From: Xestospongia muta
Lineage: Eukaryota; Porifera; Demospongiae; Haplosclerida; Petrosiidae
Assembly: GCA_963693285.1 (NCBI GenBank)
Contig: OY848928.1
Location: 2,914,501 to 2,978,500 of the forward strand
Direction: 5' to 3'
Length of the DNA stretch: 64,000 nucleotides
Positions 12,851 to 24,128 of the stretch are shown piece after piece (the first letter of the stretch is position 1; every line of letters begins with the position of its first letter). Made by a program: the position numbers and the translations under genes. The notes under the pieces were generated by a model. The model saw nothing but the letters and a program-made list of their open reading frames with translations, was not told the origin of the DNA and did not search any database.

Positions 12851-13044
12851 CATATCAGCATTAACCACTATATCATAAACATATACATGTAATGTTAATA
12901 TTACAAACATGTATTATAAATGTTGTTGTTGTATTTAACATTAGTAGATTGTCAACTTACTTTCTTTGTCTTGTAAATGAGACAGACTATCAACAAAAGA
13001 TGTCATTAAAATAGACTCCTCTTCAGGACATATTGTCATCCTTT

Positions 13045-14279
13045 CTATACATATAATCATGTAGCAAGTAATAAAAAATAATTTTAGAAATTGAAAGTAG
13101 ATATAGTGATGACAATGCTAAAAAATATGGAAACAGGATAGGAATAATACATACAAAGTCCTTACATAAGTAGCCTAGTACTATCAGTAAGTTATACATT
13201 AAAAAATGTAATGATATTGTATCACTTACTTAGTAATAATTGCTATGTGCACATAGTTCAGAATTACTATACTACACAATATTTTAAACCTGAATAAAAT
13301 AATTGTAAAGAAACAAGTTATTTAATATTACATTACATTACTTATGTATGCATATTAAAAATAACATCAAACAACAGTGGATGTGACTGACCTTTGAGAC
13401 AACTGTTTCAAAAATAAATTTTGGTATAGCTGGTTCTGACAAATACTTAGGGTTAAATTTTGTATTTTCCTTTGGGTGTGGTCATATTGTCATATTATGT
13501 TATCAAACATATCTCATCTTTAAAGAGAGAGAAAGAGAAAGAGAGAAAAAAAAGAAAGACAGACAAACACAAAATGAAACAATGTAAGAAGTGCAACAAG
13601 ACAATATACTGAGCATTACTGAAAATAAGGAGAATTATTCTTACATAATATCTTGTTATAGCTTCTAATTACAGAGTCTCAAAAGGTAATTCCTACTCAA
13701 ATTTTAATTAAGAACAGTAAGAGATGAACATGATGGATTTAGTACTTGTTGTTGAAGTTGATCTGCTGATAAGTTATGTCTCAAGAACATTATAATTATA
13801 CAAAGATATGACAACTTGAGTAACAATCTAGAGGAGATATTAGGAATGTATTAGTAGACATGTGTATATAAGGTTGCCTTCATTGTTTCACAAATTAAGT
13901 CAAAACTCAAATTAAACTTTAAATGTCAAAACACTTGATAGACTATAACTATAGTTTCCTAAATTGTCTATAAATATAATGATATTACAGTATTATTATT
14001 AAAACTAAATAATAAGTACAAACTAAATAGATAATATAACAATCACTATAATAGTGCTGAGATATGTAAGATTCACTCATTGGATATTCTGAATTTATAA
14101 GCTAGCTTACACAACTTTTATTGAAACTTAATGTTATTCACAAAGTAATGTACATTGGACCTTAAGATCTTCAAGAATGCTTTGTACATAAATTGGAATA
14201 AATCATTAAAAATCATTAAATTAAAAAAGATATATCATATAACCAGATAGGACCAGATTGAATAATATCAAAACTGTTT
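13045..14279. other. Intergenic AT-rich DNA
   Basis: A possible weak exon of the NCKAP1 relic lies before the donor at about 13223-13228. A purine-rich run (gagagaaagagaaagagag) sits near 13525. Nothing else is recognised. Confidence 0.35.
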
Positions 14280-14692
14280 ATGACAAAGACAACACTCTAA
14301 ATCAACATGTCCTTTGTGTTAGGTCTTCCACCTTTCAAGTAACCTAACCACTGTACTGATAACAAGATCATTAGTAAGATAAGGGATGGTCTTATCTACT
14401 CTTTTGTCATCATAAAGGATAGCTTTCCCTGACCTCAACCTTTGACATACATGTCCTCCTGTTTCCTTTGATCATTATGGCAAACCCATAAGGGAATGAA
14501 TAGTCTCTTGGTTTACAAACATGTTTACATTTTAAAATTTGATCAGAGTTGTCAACAACTGATGACTGTATAAAAACTGACAGACAGAAATTTAAGCATC
14601 AGAAAAAAAATTAACATACAAGTAAAGTGAACTTTCAAGCTATTCAAGGAAACATCTTAAACTTTACAGGAAGGAAACATCTTAAACTTTAA

Positions 14693-15384
14693 ATGATACA
14701 GATACTATCATTGTTGCTTGTCCTCTTACTAACTGTAGAACAATGTACTACAGCTGCTGTACAAGGTAATCATATTGTTTTAAAAGCATTCAATTTCACC
14801 TAATTTTTTAGAGAATCCAGTTGAAATAAGAGATGTACCTCTCCTACACCAAATGGGGATGAACCACCTGTCCTACAACCAATGATACAGAATTAATCTA
14901 CATTAAGAAAGCTGCTGGGAGTCATTTTACTCAAACTGGAGGTGGAGCTAACTATATTTGTCTACCTGATGAATCTGAGTTTCTCTCCTATACACCTGGT
15001 ATTTATGAACATCAATCCAACATCTATGGAGCAGAATACCAAAGTTATGTAACCAGTGATCCTTTCACCCCACTTAATGAACACAATGTCCCCTGTGTTG
15101 TATGTTTTGTTTCCACTAGAATATCATATCTAATGATACCAGCAAAGACTACATGTCCAAAAACATGGACTACAGAATATCAAGGTTACCTCATGGCTGA
15201 ACGATCTGACCACAAAATCAATACAGTCTATGAATGTGTTGATAAAGATGCTGAATCTATTCCAGGCAGTGTTGGCAACACTAATGGTGCTTTATTCTAT
15301 CATGTTCAAGCTCAATGTAATGGTCTCCTCTGTCCTCCTTATGGCCAGGAGAAAGAGTTAGCCTATGTGGTGTGTACTAAGTGA
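14693..15384 (+). pseudogene. Short-chain collagen, broken second copy
   Basis: An intact signal-peptide exon lies at 14693-14765 (MIQILSLLLVLLLTVEQC), followed by an intron and a body from about 14812. Relative to the copy at 6.4 kb, the entire Gly-X-Y segment has been lost (caccaaatg is joined to gggatgaacc). The conserved TRWGRTTCP has become KWG, stop (TGA at 14860-14862), TTCP. From there the C-terminal domain is open to the stop at 15384 (GGGANYICLP, MIPAKTTCP, YECVDKDAESIPG, LAYVVCTK; the penultimate Cys region has C to Y). Upstream DNA from 14280 is also shared with the first copy. This copy has the signal peptide the first lacks, and the first has the collagen repeat this one lacks. 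Confidence 0.75.
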
Positions 15385-16294
15385 ACAAAACTATTTCTAA
15401 ATTGTTTGACATTGATTGTGATTATGAGTGATTTAGTAATTTGAACTTGATGCTATAATTGTTGAAATGAAACTTACATTTGTTATAAAAGCTGTCAAAT
15501 GTACATGCTAAGTATATTATGGAACATGACAGTCATGAATAATAACTACTTATATTAAATATATTACTTGGTTCTTATTGGTCATTGAGATATGGTTGAC
15601 TTATTTAAGTAGTGACAAGACATTCTCTGATTTAATATAAGGAAAGCTCTTTCTCACATAATTAAGTGGATAAGCATGTGAGTCTGAGTATAATCAAATA
15701 AAGTCAAGTGGTTAATGCAATGCAAGAATAAAACCATTCCATTGGAGAGTACAGGCAGAGGCAGTTTACTGACCGAATATAAACATAGTGTTAGGAATTG
15801 ACTTACCCATGGTGACATTTGACATTTAATTACATTTATAAATAATTTATTCATTGAAATTGAAAAATTATGAATAATTAATAAGATAAGATTGTATTTT
15901 ATATCAAATTAAGGATATCCAATTACAGGATCTTTTACATAAATTACTGAAGGAGTTTCCAATACCCCTTTAGCAATATTTAATGTGTGCATAATGTGTG
16001 CATTGCACCTCTTGCTCTGTTACTTGAATACCATGTGGAAGTGTGCAATAAATATTTGCAATTAAATTTTATAAGTCTACAACATCACTTTCCATGTTTA
16101 CTGTATGAAAATACAATATTACTTCTTTGTCTTCTGTCATATACTTAAATGTAATAGAAATTAGCAGTATTAGAACTGGTTACAGAAAAACCTAATGATC
16201 CTGGACTACTAAAATCATCTAATAATTGAAACAGTTTTCTTATTTAAATTCGTTATTAGGTAGTTACACCAGTATTATTAGAAATAGATATTGA
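15385..16294. other. Intergenic DNA
   Basis: About 15385-15450 matches the 3' flank of the first collagen copy. About 15583-15705 is the inverted copy of 7490-7640. No gene is seen. Confidence 0.5.
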
Positions 16295-16806
16295 TTACAT
16301 GGTTTTAACTGCATATTTTGGACTATAGACTATGCTCTCTTGCTCTTTTACTGCAGCAGATGAGAAATAACCATACAAAAGAATATAACCATAATCAAAC
16401 GAATATTTTTGATCACCGACATATTTCCCATTCCATTTATGAATAGCTCTAGGATCATCTCTTGAATGATAACAGCTTTTCGTATGATATCGAATGGATA
16501 ACCATTGGCAATTCATTGGCAACATTTCATCCTTCATTTGCTGTTCTGTTGATACTTCATCAAGAATATTACCCTCATACAATATGAATATAACTTCTTA
16601 ATCAGTCTCATTGTCCAAAGGAGTAGAATTTGTACATATGTTGACAATAAGCTATCAATACTTACAGTATAAATATTGGAGCCATGATATTGAATATTAT
16701 TTGCAAAGATGGTACATTCCCGGAAGGTGTTTGATGGGAGAAATTGAAGCTTAAACTTGAATGGCAATTGTGGTAGAAAGGTCAAGTCAAATCCAAACAC
16801 CACCAT
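16295..16806 (-). pseudogene. Unrecognised minus-strand exons
   Basis: An upstream open stretch ends at a clean donor: exon about 16666-16806, ...NIQYHGSNIYT then gtaagt. A second open stretch at 16295-16582 (YEGNILDEVSTEQQMKDEML, then KYSFDYGYILLYGYF) ends in TAG. Composition and cysteine/aromatic content look like a secreted protein. I do not recognise the family, and an uninterrupted joined frame was not found. Confidence 0.3.
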
Positions 16807-16860
16807 GAGAGGGGATGTTGATTTACTTCTTCCTCTGATATATATTGATATATATGACTA

Positions 16861-17166
16861 ATGAAGTACCACATCCTTTACTTTGTAAGCAAATTATTCC
16901 AAGCAATCATAATGATTTGGCTCGTATATAGCTTCTTTAACAATTGCCTTCGTCCAAAACAACTGTTGTCAAATAAAAACTTGAGTTATCCTGAATTATT
17001 TGAACATTTTGCACCTCATGAAGAAAGAAAAACTTATGCTGAAAAGGTCCATTCAAGTTGATATCAGAACCTTCATAATAATGCCTTGTAGGTAGTAATG
17101 TCATTTTGGAAAGTTATTGGTGGAGATGAGGAAGAGATCAACCTGGACAGCAGTGTTGATGAAGAT
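16861..17166. other. Inverted fragment of the acid phosphatase tail plus a short open exon
   Basis: 16861-16990 is the reverse complement, with divergence, of 18290-18425, the 3' end of the acid phosphatase pseudogene (aataatttgcttacaaagtaaagga versus aataatttactcacgaagtaaagga). The plus frame to 17061 (SYPELFEHFAPHEERKTYAEK) and the following acidic ending (INLDSSVDED, stop) are open, but I cannot assign them to a family. Confidence 0.4.
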
Positions 17167-17395
17167 TAACTACATATGTACTTATTAGAACAATTATAAT
17201 TTTTTGAACAAAATCACTTGATCAATAAGTTGTTTATATGATCAACCTGTGCACATTACATATATTAATAATAATTATAAATGAAATACGTACTATATTG
17301 TACTATCTACCTGTCGATCCAAACACTATGTGCAATATGCATACAATTCCAAAGTTTTTTGCTTTTGTGTTGTCATGTTAATGTCTCTTCATAGT

Positions 17396-18425
17396 TTTGT
17401 GTCATCTTCCTTTTTTTCAACGTGTGTTATCTGACAGTCCTCATTGCAAACAAAATGATCTTTATCTACCAGTAGTGGTATCTTACTTTCACAAAAAGCT
17501 ACCTTCAGGAGAGTTAGTTGATATAAATGATCCATTCCTATCATATTGTTGTTACAATGTTCAAGATTTAACAAAGATCTCTTCAGTTGAGTTATCTGTA
17601 TTACCAAGTCTTGTTGACAATGGAGATAAAGTAACAGTGACATGGATGGATGCTCTTGTGTCTAAACGACAATGTACTGGGTATTGGACTACTTATGAAG
17701 CTTCAGATATGTGTGATGAACCAGCAAATAATACTGCATACATTATAAATCCTTTCTATCTTTGTGATGTCCTTTTGACTGATTTAAAACCAAACACTTT
17801 ATATTATTATCAATATGGGTCTGATTACATTTTCAGTGACATTGAACAGTTCACTTCAGCACCACCTGTTGGTAGTGATCAGTCTTTCAAGTTTGTTTCA
17901 TATGGTGACATGGGCATTGCTTTTCCAGGAGCAGAAGTAACAGTTGAACTAATCAAGCAAGAAATTAATGAAGGGGCTAACTTTGTCATTCATCAAGGTA
18001 ATCTTTCATATACTGTAGGTTATGCCAATATTTGGGAACAATAAATGCACTTAATAGAATACTGTGCAATTTGTGTACCATACACAATTGGGGATTAATC
18101 ATGAACAAGATCATACGGAGGTAAGTAATAAAGATCCATGTTGTGACGAGGGAAATGTCTATCATCCTGCTTGGGGTAATTGCAATCACGATTCTGGAGA
18201 TGAATGTGGTGTTCTAGTATTTTATAGATTCCACATACCAGACAATGGAAATAAAATATGGTGGTATAGTTATGACTATGGTTTGGTTTTATTTTACAAG
18301 AGTTCTTTTGGAAGAAGGTCATTGGAAGAAGGTCATTTGTTAAAGAAGCTACAAGCCAAATAAGTATGATTACTTTGAATAATTTACTCACGAAGTAAAG
18401 GATTTGGTATTTCATTAACCACATC
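17396..18425 (+). pseudogene. Purple acid phosphatase pseudogene (plant-like, high molecular weight type)
   Basis: The first frame (to 18044) carries the N-terminal fibronectin-like part (VTVTWMDA, LTDLKPNTLYYYQYG) and the first metallophosphatase block (FVSYGDMGI). The second block reads VIHQGNLSY, where the family has a metal-ligand aspartate (GDxxY); here it is Asn. After WEQ comes an in-frame TAA. A one-base shift at the G run 18090-18093 then leads into the second frame (INHEQDH, the GNHE block; DSGDECGV; WWYSYDYGLVLF). The C-terminal histidine blocks are missing. Loss of a metal ligand, a stop, a frameshift and truncation together make this inactive. In life these enzymes are secreted binuclear-metal phosphomonoesterases. 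Confidence 0.8.
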
Positions 18426-18704
18426 AGTATTAGTGTAAGAATTAGCTTTTGCTGAGGGAATGTTATACTGGATGGTATCTTAAAGAGATTGTAGTTTAGT
18501 TTGTCCTTTATTGTCGTATTAGGCCACATGTGAGCCTGAAGAGCTTGAGATACTCTTGGTATGCCATCATCATCCTCATATTATCTAATACTAGTACTCA
18601 TTATTATCATAAACTGTGTTGTAGCTTACCATTATTATTATCTTCACTAAGTGATTAGTTTGATTACTGTGATTTCAAAGAACTAGTTCAAATCCATTTT
18701 CTAG

Positions 18705-18829
18705 ATACATTTGTAAAGTATTTGGCTCAGTAGATTCTTCAATTAGTATAGTCCTCACTGGAAAAAAGACAGCTGGAAGGTTGGTACATTCTAGGTTCTG
18801 CCATACTTTTTTGACTCGTTCAAGATGAT
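18705..18829 (-). other. Exon-like segment, unrecognised
   Basis: The minus strand after an acceptor (ccctag-like, at about 18832) is open for about 45 codons: LDHLERVKKVWQNLECTN, then PAVFFPVRTILIEESTEP. The composition is protein-like and quite unlike the AT-rich flanks. I do not recognise it, and no partner exon was found. Confidence 0.35.
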
Positions 18830-18839
18830 CTAACTAGGA

Positions 18840-19493
18840 AAAAGTTTAGAAAAATGTCATTTAACATTAATTTTAAAGTAATGAGAATTCATTTCTATTA
18901 AGTTATTATCATCCCCAAACCCAATCAGAATCTCAAATCCTAAACCTGTATGTTTGGATGTATAAAATCTCCTATATTTATGTAACACTTGTATAATAGA
19001 ATTGATGATAATTTTTGTACAGTTTTCTCATGTCCGCCAAAAGTTAAGTTTGGTCATTCTTAAAACCTGAAATCTGAAATAGAATGAACTAAATTCTAAT
19101 AATTTGTGCTAATTATCTCTGTAGTCAATAATGTCTAGTTTAATCTAAAAACTGATTAAGTGAAATAATTTATTAATTACAAGTAGGATAAAACTATTTT
19201 CTTCCTTTCACTTCCAAGTATGAATTATATTTAGGCAGTGTCTCCAAGATTCTAAGATCTCTCTTTGGAAGCAAAAGAAAAGTTAGTCTTACCTACAATT
19301 CATAAATTATTATACTTAATCCAATAATAGATCAAAATTATATTAATAAAAAGTCTATTACTAACTATATACTATAATAATTACCACATTTACTGGAATT
19401 TAGAAACAAAATACATTCCACCTTTGAGTAACCAGACTGAATCAACTATTAGTATTATTGGAAGTCTCACTGGAGAAGAGAAGACTCAAGACA
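18840..19493. other. Intergenic AT-rich DNA
   Basis: No exon or element is recognised. It probably includes the former promoter of the NLR pseudogene that follows. Confidence 0.4.
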
Positions 19494-21140
19494 ATGGCCA
19501 GTAGTGATCAAGACTGCCACTTTGCTTTAGAGGAAGGTTTACAATGGTGGATACAAACAGTACTCAATGCTCTTGGGAAGAACTCATATCAGCTATTGAG
19601 AACTGTGGAGATAAGTATATAGCTGTTATAATGCGAAGACAACTAGAAATTAATGATGAGGTAATTAATCTAATGTTAATATATTTATCTTTAGTATTAT
19701 TGTATAGGTATACTTACTCCAAGTGAACTACTTTGCACTCAATCTGCTGATTTCAGTGAGGCTATTACTCCTATCCTTACCAGTGTAACTAATGTACTGT
19801 ATGCTAAAGGACCGATACCACTTGAAATTAAAACTACGATATTGTCAATAACAGATGATCTTAAAAATCTAGTAAGTTGGTAAATTTATACCAGTATCTA
19901 GTGAACATTTGTCATGTATTAAAAACCGACAACATCAGAGACTAAGAGAGATTACTACCTTTATATTACAACAATTAGGTTGGTCAATTAATAATTTGTA
20001 ATTTGCAACACACAATTATATAATATATGTTAGTTATTAAGGTGAAAATACAGATTATAAAGTGTCACGCAATTAATCATTATGTTTTAATGTTCAGCAA
20101 TATTGTGATATTATGATTGACTGATACAAACACCAACCTATTGTCTCTACAGACTGGCCACCACCAGTTGGATAAGACTTCTTGGGAAGATTAGCACTAC
20201 TATAAACACAAGTTAGACATGCCACTCTCCAAACTACATTACAGAAACAATGATGTATGTTAAGAGGACTTGTTGACATAGTCCCATATTTTACTCAAGA
20301 TAAACAGATAGGTATCCAGGATGTTCTTAAACCATGTGATAGTGGTCAGTCTCTTAGAGAAATAGTTGATGGTCCTTCTGGTATTGGTAAGACAACACTC
20401 TGTCATATACTTTTAAATATGTGGGCTAAAGGAGAACTCACACATGGACAATATAACTTGGCACTTTACTGTCCTCTCAGAAATGACAAGGTGGCTCAAT
20501 CTAGTACACTCAAAGATCTGTCTGTTTACCAAAGTCCAACAGTCACAAAAGGTATTGAGTGAATGACAATTACTGAGGGACAAGAGCTACTTATAATTTT
20601 TGATGGTTGAGATGAATTAAGTACAGATCACAGACAATCCTCACTAGCAGCTAGCATAATTCATAGAGAGATATTAGCCAAACGTTCAGTAATTGTTACC
20701 TCTCGTAGCTATGCCTCATACTCACTGTTAAAATTATGTTCAGTTAACAGACATGTTGAAGTGTTGGGATTTTCAGAGAGGGAGATTAGGGCAGTAGTCA
20801 AAGGAACATTAGAAAAGGAGTCACATGCAGCTGAGAGACTTATCCAAAATTTTAAAGTACGAGATGATGTCCAGTCATTGTGTTATTTACCACTACTCTG
20901 TTCCATAATCATATCAGTTTATCGTGAGTCAGATGAAGAGTTACCAGCAACACTCACAGAATCATTTGAAAATTTCATCCTACCAACTGTCAGAAGACAT
21001 CTTGAATAATATAGAACCTGTACAAGTATATAGTCTTGATGATTTACCATCAGTCTTGGATGTACCATTCATAGAAATTTGTCAATTTGCTTACCATCAA
21101 CTAAAATATTTACTTACTTGTAGTTCAACAAGTGTTGTTC
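19494..21140 (+). pseudogene. NLR (Death-NACHT) pseudogene
   Basis: An ATG-led start (MASSDQDCHFALEEG) runs out of frame into the tail of a Death domain (CSWEELISAIENCG) that ends at a gtaatt donor. The next exon, about 19704-19872 (TPSELLCTQSADFSEAITPI), ends at gtaag. The NACHT block begins near 20150 (TDWPPPVG, then a stop). It carries an intact Walker A (GPSGIGKTTL) at about 20370-20400, a TGA at 20560-20562, and a Walker B region IIFDG-stop-DEL whose TGA (20608-20610) replaces the usual Trp. It continues through REIRAVVKGTLEKE and ends after a frameshift (IEPVQVYSLDDLPSVLDVP, FAYHQLK). The LRR or C-terminal part is missing. It is a former cytosolic pattern sensor of the expanded sponge NLR family. 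Confidence 0.85.
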
Positions 21141-21359
21141 TATTAGCAAATATAATATTGACTTATAATTTAGTGTCTGCAAATTCCAAGCAACTAGTAC
21201 CAAGTCACCATAACAAAATGGAGTATATATAAGGTTACTTTATTAAAATAGCCTTTTTTCTAATTCTTCTTTATACCTCTTCAATTACTAAATATAATGT
21301 TGATTTTAATTTGTAATGGTAGTAAATTAGTGCTTTTGTACTGAAGTGAAGAAAATTTG

Positions 21360-21480
21360 ATCGTTGAAGCAAAAAATTGAAGCTTTTATTGATATTGGTT
21401 CTGCTCATAACATGGTTGAGTGTTTTCACGTAGCTAGACCAACTCAAATTAAGTATGTAGTATATTACAGAAGGAACTAT
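21360..21480 (+). pseudogene. Retroelement aspartic protease relic
   Basis: The frame reads KIEAFIDIGSAHNMVE, which matches the D-S/T-G active-site neighbourhood of Ty3/Gypsy-type proteases, with DIG in place of DSG. The flanks are not open. About 120 bases are recognisable. Confidence 0.45.
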
Positions 21481-21902
21481 GCTAGTGTGTGTGTTGTCTA
21501 TAAAGGTATTGTGGTATAGTTTCTGTTCTTTGATATCTACAAGACAGAACAGTCCTTATACAATTCTCAATTGCTAGGAAAGGTAGCAGTAAGTCACCTA
21601 TGTATAGAACTTTAATTCAAGTTACATTAATTTAATTTTGTTATTCACGGTGAATCTTTGGGTGGAGCTAGCCTAGGTTATTGTGGTTCCTCTCTTCATC
21701 TGTCAGTATGATTGGAATAAGACTTATGTAACAGGGACAACCAAACTTTAATTGAATAATAGAATATTAATAGCAGGTCACTATCTAGCAGTTGCAACAT
21801 CTAGATTAACATACATATACATCGTCCAAAACAATATAGTAAGTACAGAGGAAAAAGTACAGAAGGAAAAAGGAATTTCTACATCACGACTCAATCACTC
21901 AG

Positions 21903-23137
21903 CACTGGCGTATTTAGACCCGGGCAGGCACGGGCATTGCCCGGGTAAAACAATCTGCTCATAAAAAAATTGCAATTTAGCTGTAGTTTGTTTATCCTAG
22001 TTCTAATCATTTAACTTAATTGACCACAGCACAAGGACCGCCTACTACAAATACCACGTGTAAACATAAGTAGACTTATGAATAAAATTTAACAGCTGGA
22101 GTAATTAAATTTTATTTACTTGTAAGAATTTTGAGTTTAATCTCCTTTTCATTTATTCTGACTAAAATGAAAAGGACATTAAAAGATTTTTGGATAGCTA
22201 ATGAACCACCATCTAAAAAGAATTGTAATAATGAGGAGACAATTGACTTCAATGATGACAGCAAGTATGATGACATGAAATAATTCAAACAATGGTAATA
22301 AATTTAATAACTTGCTAATTACTGCTTTATTTAGATGTTAATCATGCAGCAAATGACATAACAGAGACTGTGGGTAGTAGCATTTCGCTGGAGCAGTCTG
22401 ACAAGTATAAAGCTCATGTATACTTCGCTACAAAAGATGTCTATTATGTTATGGTTTCTGAGATGAAGGCACGATTCAATGACCTCAACACCTCTCTAAT
22501 GATCTCACTTGATTCTCTCAATCCCAAGTCTAAGAGTTTCCTTTCTCGTAGTGCTCTGGGTCCCATTCTTAGTCAATATAGCCATGTTCTCCCCCAAGGA
22601 AACGTAGACAATGAAATATCCACTTTCAAGAACTACTTGGAGAAAATGCCCAAATCGAGACGGCTACGGACAGTATGGAGTACGGAAGTCTACATAGTTT
22701 GCTTTGAAAGCATTGATCTCGTGAAACAAGCATTCCTGATTCTGAGGGAATGCTTGATGATAGCCATGACGCTTGGAACATCAACAGCAATAGTAGAACG
22801 TAGCTTTTCGTCCCTTCGTCGTTTGAAACCATACTTACGTACGACTATGTCTCAACAGAGGCTAGGCGATCTAGCCATTCTCTACATCAAAGATCTCTCA
22901 TCACGACTATGGAGTTCCATCAATGACTTAGTTATTAAGTTTGCGCAGGTTCATAACAACTCCAAAATAGTTCTATAGTTTTGTTTTGTTCTTTTTTTGT
23001 CAATTTCACTGAACCAACCGCACCCACTTGTAATGGCAATAATTATAATAATAAACATTAATAACTATTAATAATATCGATTAATTTTATGAATAATTAA
23101 TGAGCCCTGGTATGTTGTGAGCCCTAGATACGCTATG
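21903..23137 (+). mobile_element. hAT transposon, internally deleted
   Basis: Imperfect terminal inverted repeats are GCACTGGCGTATTTAGACCC at the left and gccctagatacgctatg at the right. The flanking 8-mers (ATCACTCA and ATCACGAG) look like a decayed target duplication. Inside, an ATG at 22167 starts MKRTLKDFWIANEPPSKK, typical of TTF-finger hAT proteins. A frame from about 22340 to the stop at 22978 carries the C-terminal dimerisation block (ECLMIAMTLGTSTAIVERSF, then SSLRRLKPYLRTTMSQQRL). The catalytic centre between them is gone, so it is non-autonomous. Base composition is GC-richer than the flanks, suggesting a relatively recent arrival. Confidence 0.8.
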
Positions 23138-24017
23138 ATCACGAGATACGTAGGCACTCCATGTAACCTCTTATAGAGCTGATTGGTGAGTGAGAATAGT
23201 TTCTTATTATATTAAAGAATATTGGGAAATCAACTCAACAAGTGCAAAATTAATGTTGCCTCTAAATATTACAATATATAAGCCATTTTCTCTATGATTT
23301 AAGGCCATTCAATGAGAGAACAGGTACTTATCCTGACCTCATATTTTGTTTTGGCCATCTCAATAGCAATCATCTGCTTTTACTTCTTCCTTATGTTTCA
23401 CAGCTTTTATAAGTTATAAGATGAATCTAACACAAATCAAACTTTTTCTGGTCAATAAAGACAAGCTTTGCTAGTATTCAAGTGTCCATCTGGTATTTGC
23501 TATAATATTGTCCCATACTTTTGACTTACGTTGCTCTTACTTTAATTACCAGTATTCACTTTATTCTTCAACCATATCAGAGTTGTTGGTTAAATAATGA
23601 TGACTTCATATGTTTGGTTGACTTGCTTGTACTTACCAGCCTAGATTGTGCCAAAAATGAAAATTTTATTTTATGCAGTTATTGTATACTTATTGGTTTT
23701 GTACCACTCTTGTACATTGTATTGATATATATATGGCTTTCAACCAGACCAGCTGAATTACATTGATGTATAAAATGAAGACAACAAGAGATTTGAATGA
23801 AGACACAATTGTCAAGTGTACAAGGTATATAGTTAAGGTGATGAAAACAAGTCATTTCTAAATGGTGTTTACTCAATTGTGTAGTAGGATCCTATGTCAA
23901 CAGAAGGAGGAATAATTAATCCCATGAGTGGATTCCAGGTGCAATTATTTATGCCAAAATTATGTTAGTGTAATAAATTCATGACCTTGTAGGGCATGTG
24001 TTATTATAGTATACAAT
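23138..24017. other. Intergenic DNA with a dispersed repeat
   Basis: About 23370-23730 matches about 31345-31625 (aagttataagatgaatctaa, then gtacttaccagcctagatt). Because the second copy runs into Gypsy reverse transcriptase, this is probably a non-coding part of the same element family. Nothing else is seen. Confidence 0.5.
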
Positions 24018-24083
24018 AATAAATTTTAAGAGTGCTGAATGGGCAGCTATGCGGCTGCCCATTCAGCACTCTTAAAATTTATT
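24018..24083. other. Perfect 30-bp hairpin
   Basis: Arm 24018-24047 and arm 24054-24083 are exact reverse complements (core gagtgctgaatgggcagc), separated by the 6-base loop tatgcg. The base of the stem is A/T, the top is GC-rich, and no T tract follows. It ends 45 bases before the start codon of the next gene. It could be a tiny foldback element, a transcribed structured RNA or a cruciform site. Confidence 0.9.
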
Positions 24084-24128
24084 TATTTAGTGGTGAATGC
24101 TACATCCTGTAGTTATGCTTAATTCAAT

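Larger units (their letters stand above)
10338..13044 (-). pseudogene. NCKAP1/HEM (WAVE complex) gene relic
   Basis: Minus-strand exons at 12961-13044, 11760-11857, 11531-11645, 11328-11442, 11156-11271, 10906-10999, 10689-10798 and perhaps 10338-10369 mostly join in phase. They match, in order, the C-terminal half of NCKAP1/HEM, a subunit of the WAVE actin-regulatory complex: CPEEESILMTSFVDSL (human CPEDESIIMSSFV), WDHTKG, NYNSETQEIA (human NQATQEIA), ALLQET and YTTW. A further exon, 11948-11998, is possible. In-frame stops lie at 11826-11828 (TAG) and 11559-11561 (TAA). Most sequence between the first two exons is missing, replaced by a MITE half and foreign DNA. The N-terminal half is absent. 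It is a partial pseudogene with introns, so a DNA-level copy and not a retrocopy. Confidence 0.8.

Noticed and set aside
17389..18529. Minus-strand frames at 17389-17643, 17986-18189 and 18095-18529
   Set aside because: They are antisense to the acid phosphatase coding sequence, which has the real motifs.
24018..24083. Rho-independent terminator
   Set aside because: The window is eukaryotic and no T tract follows the stem.
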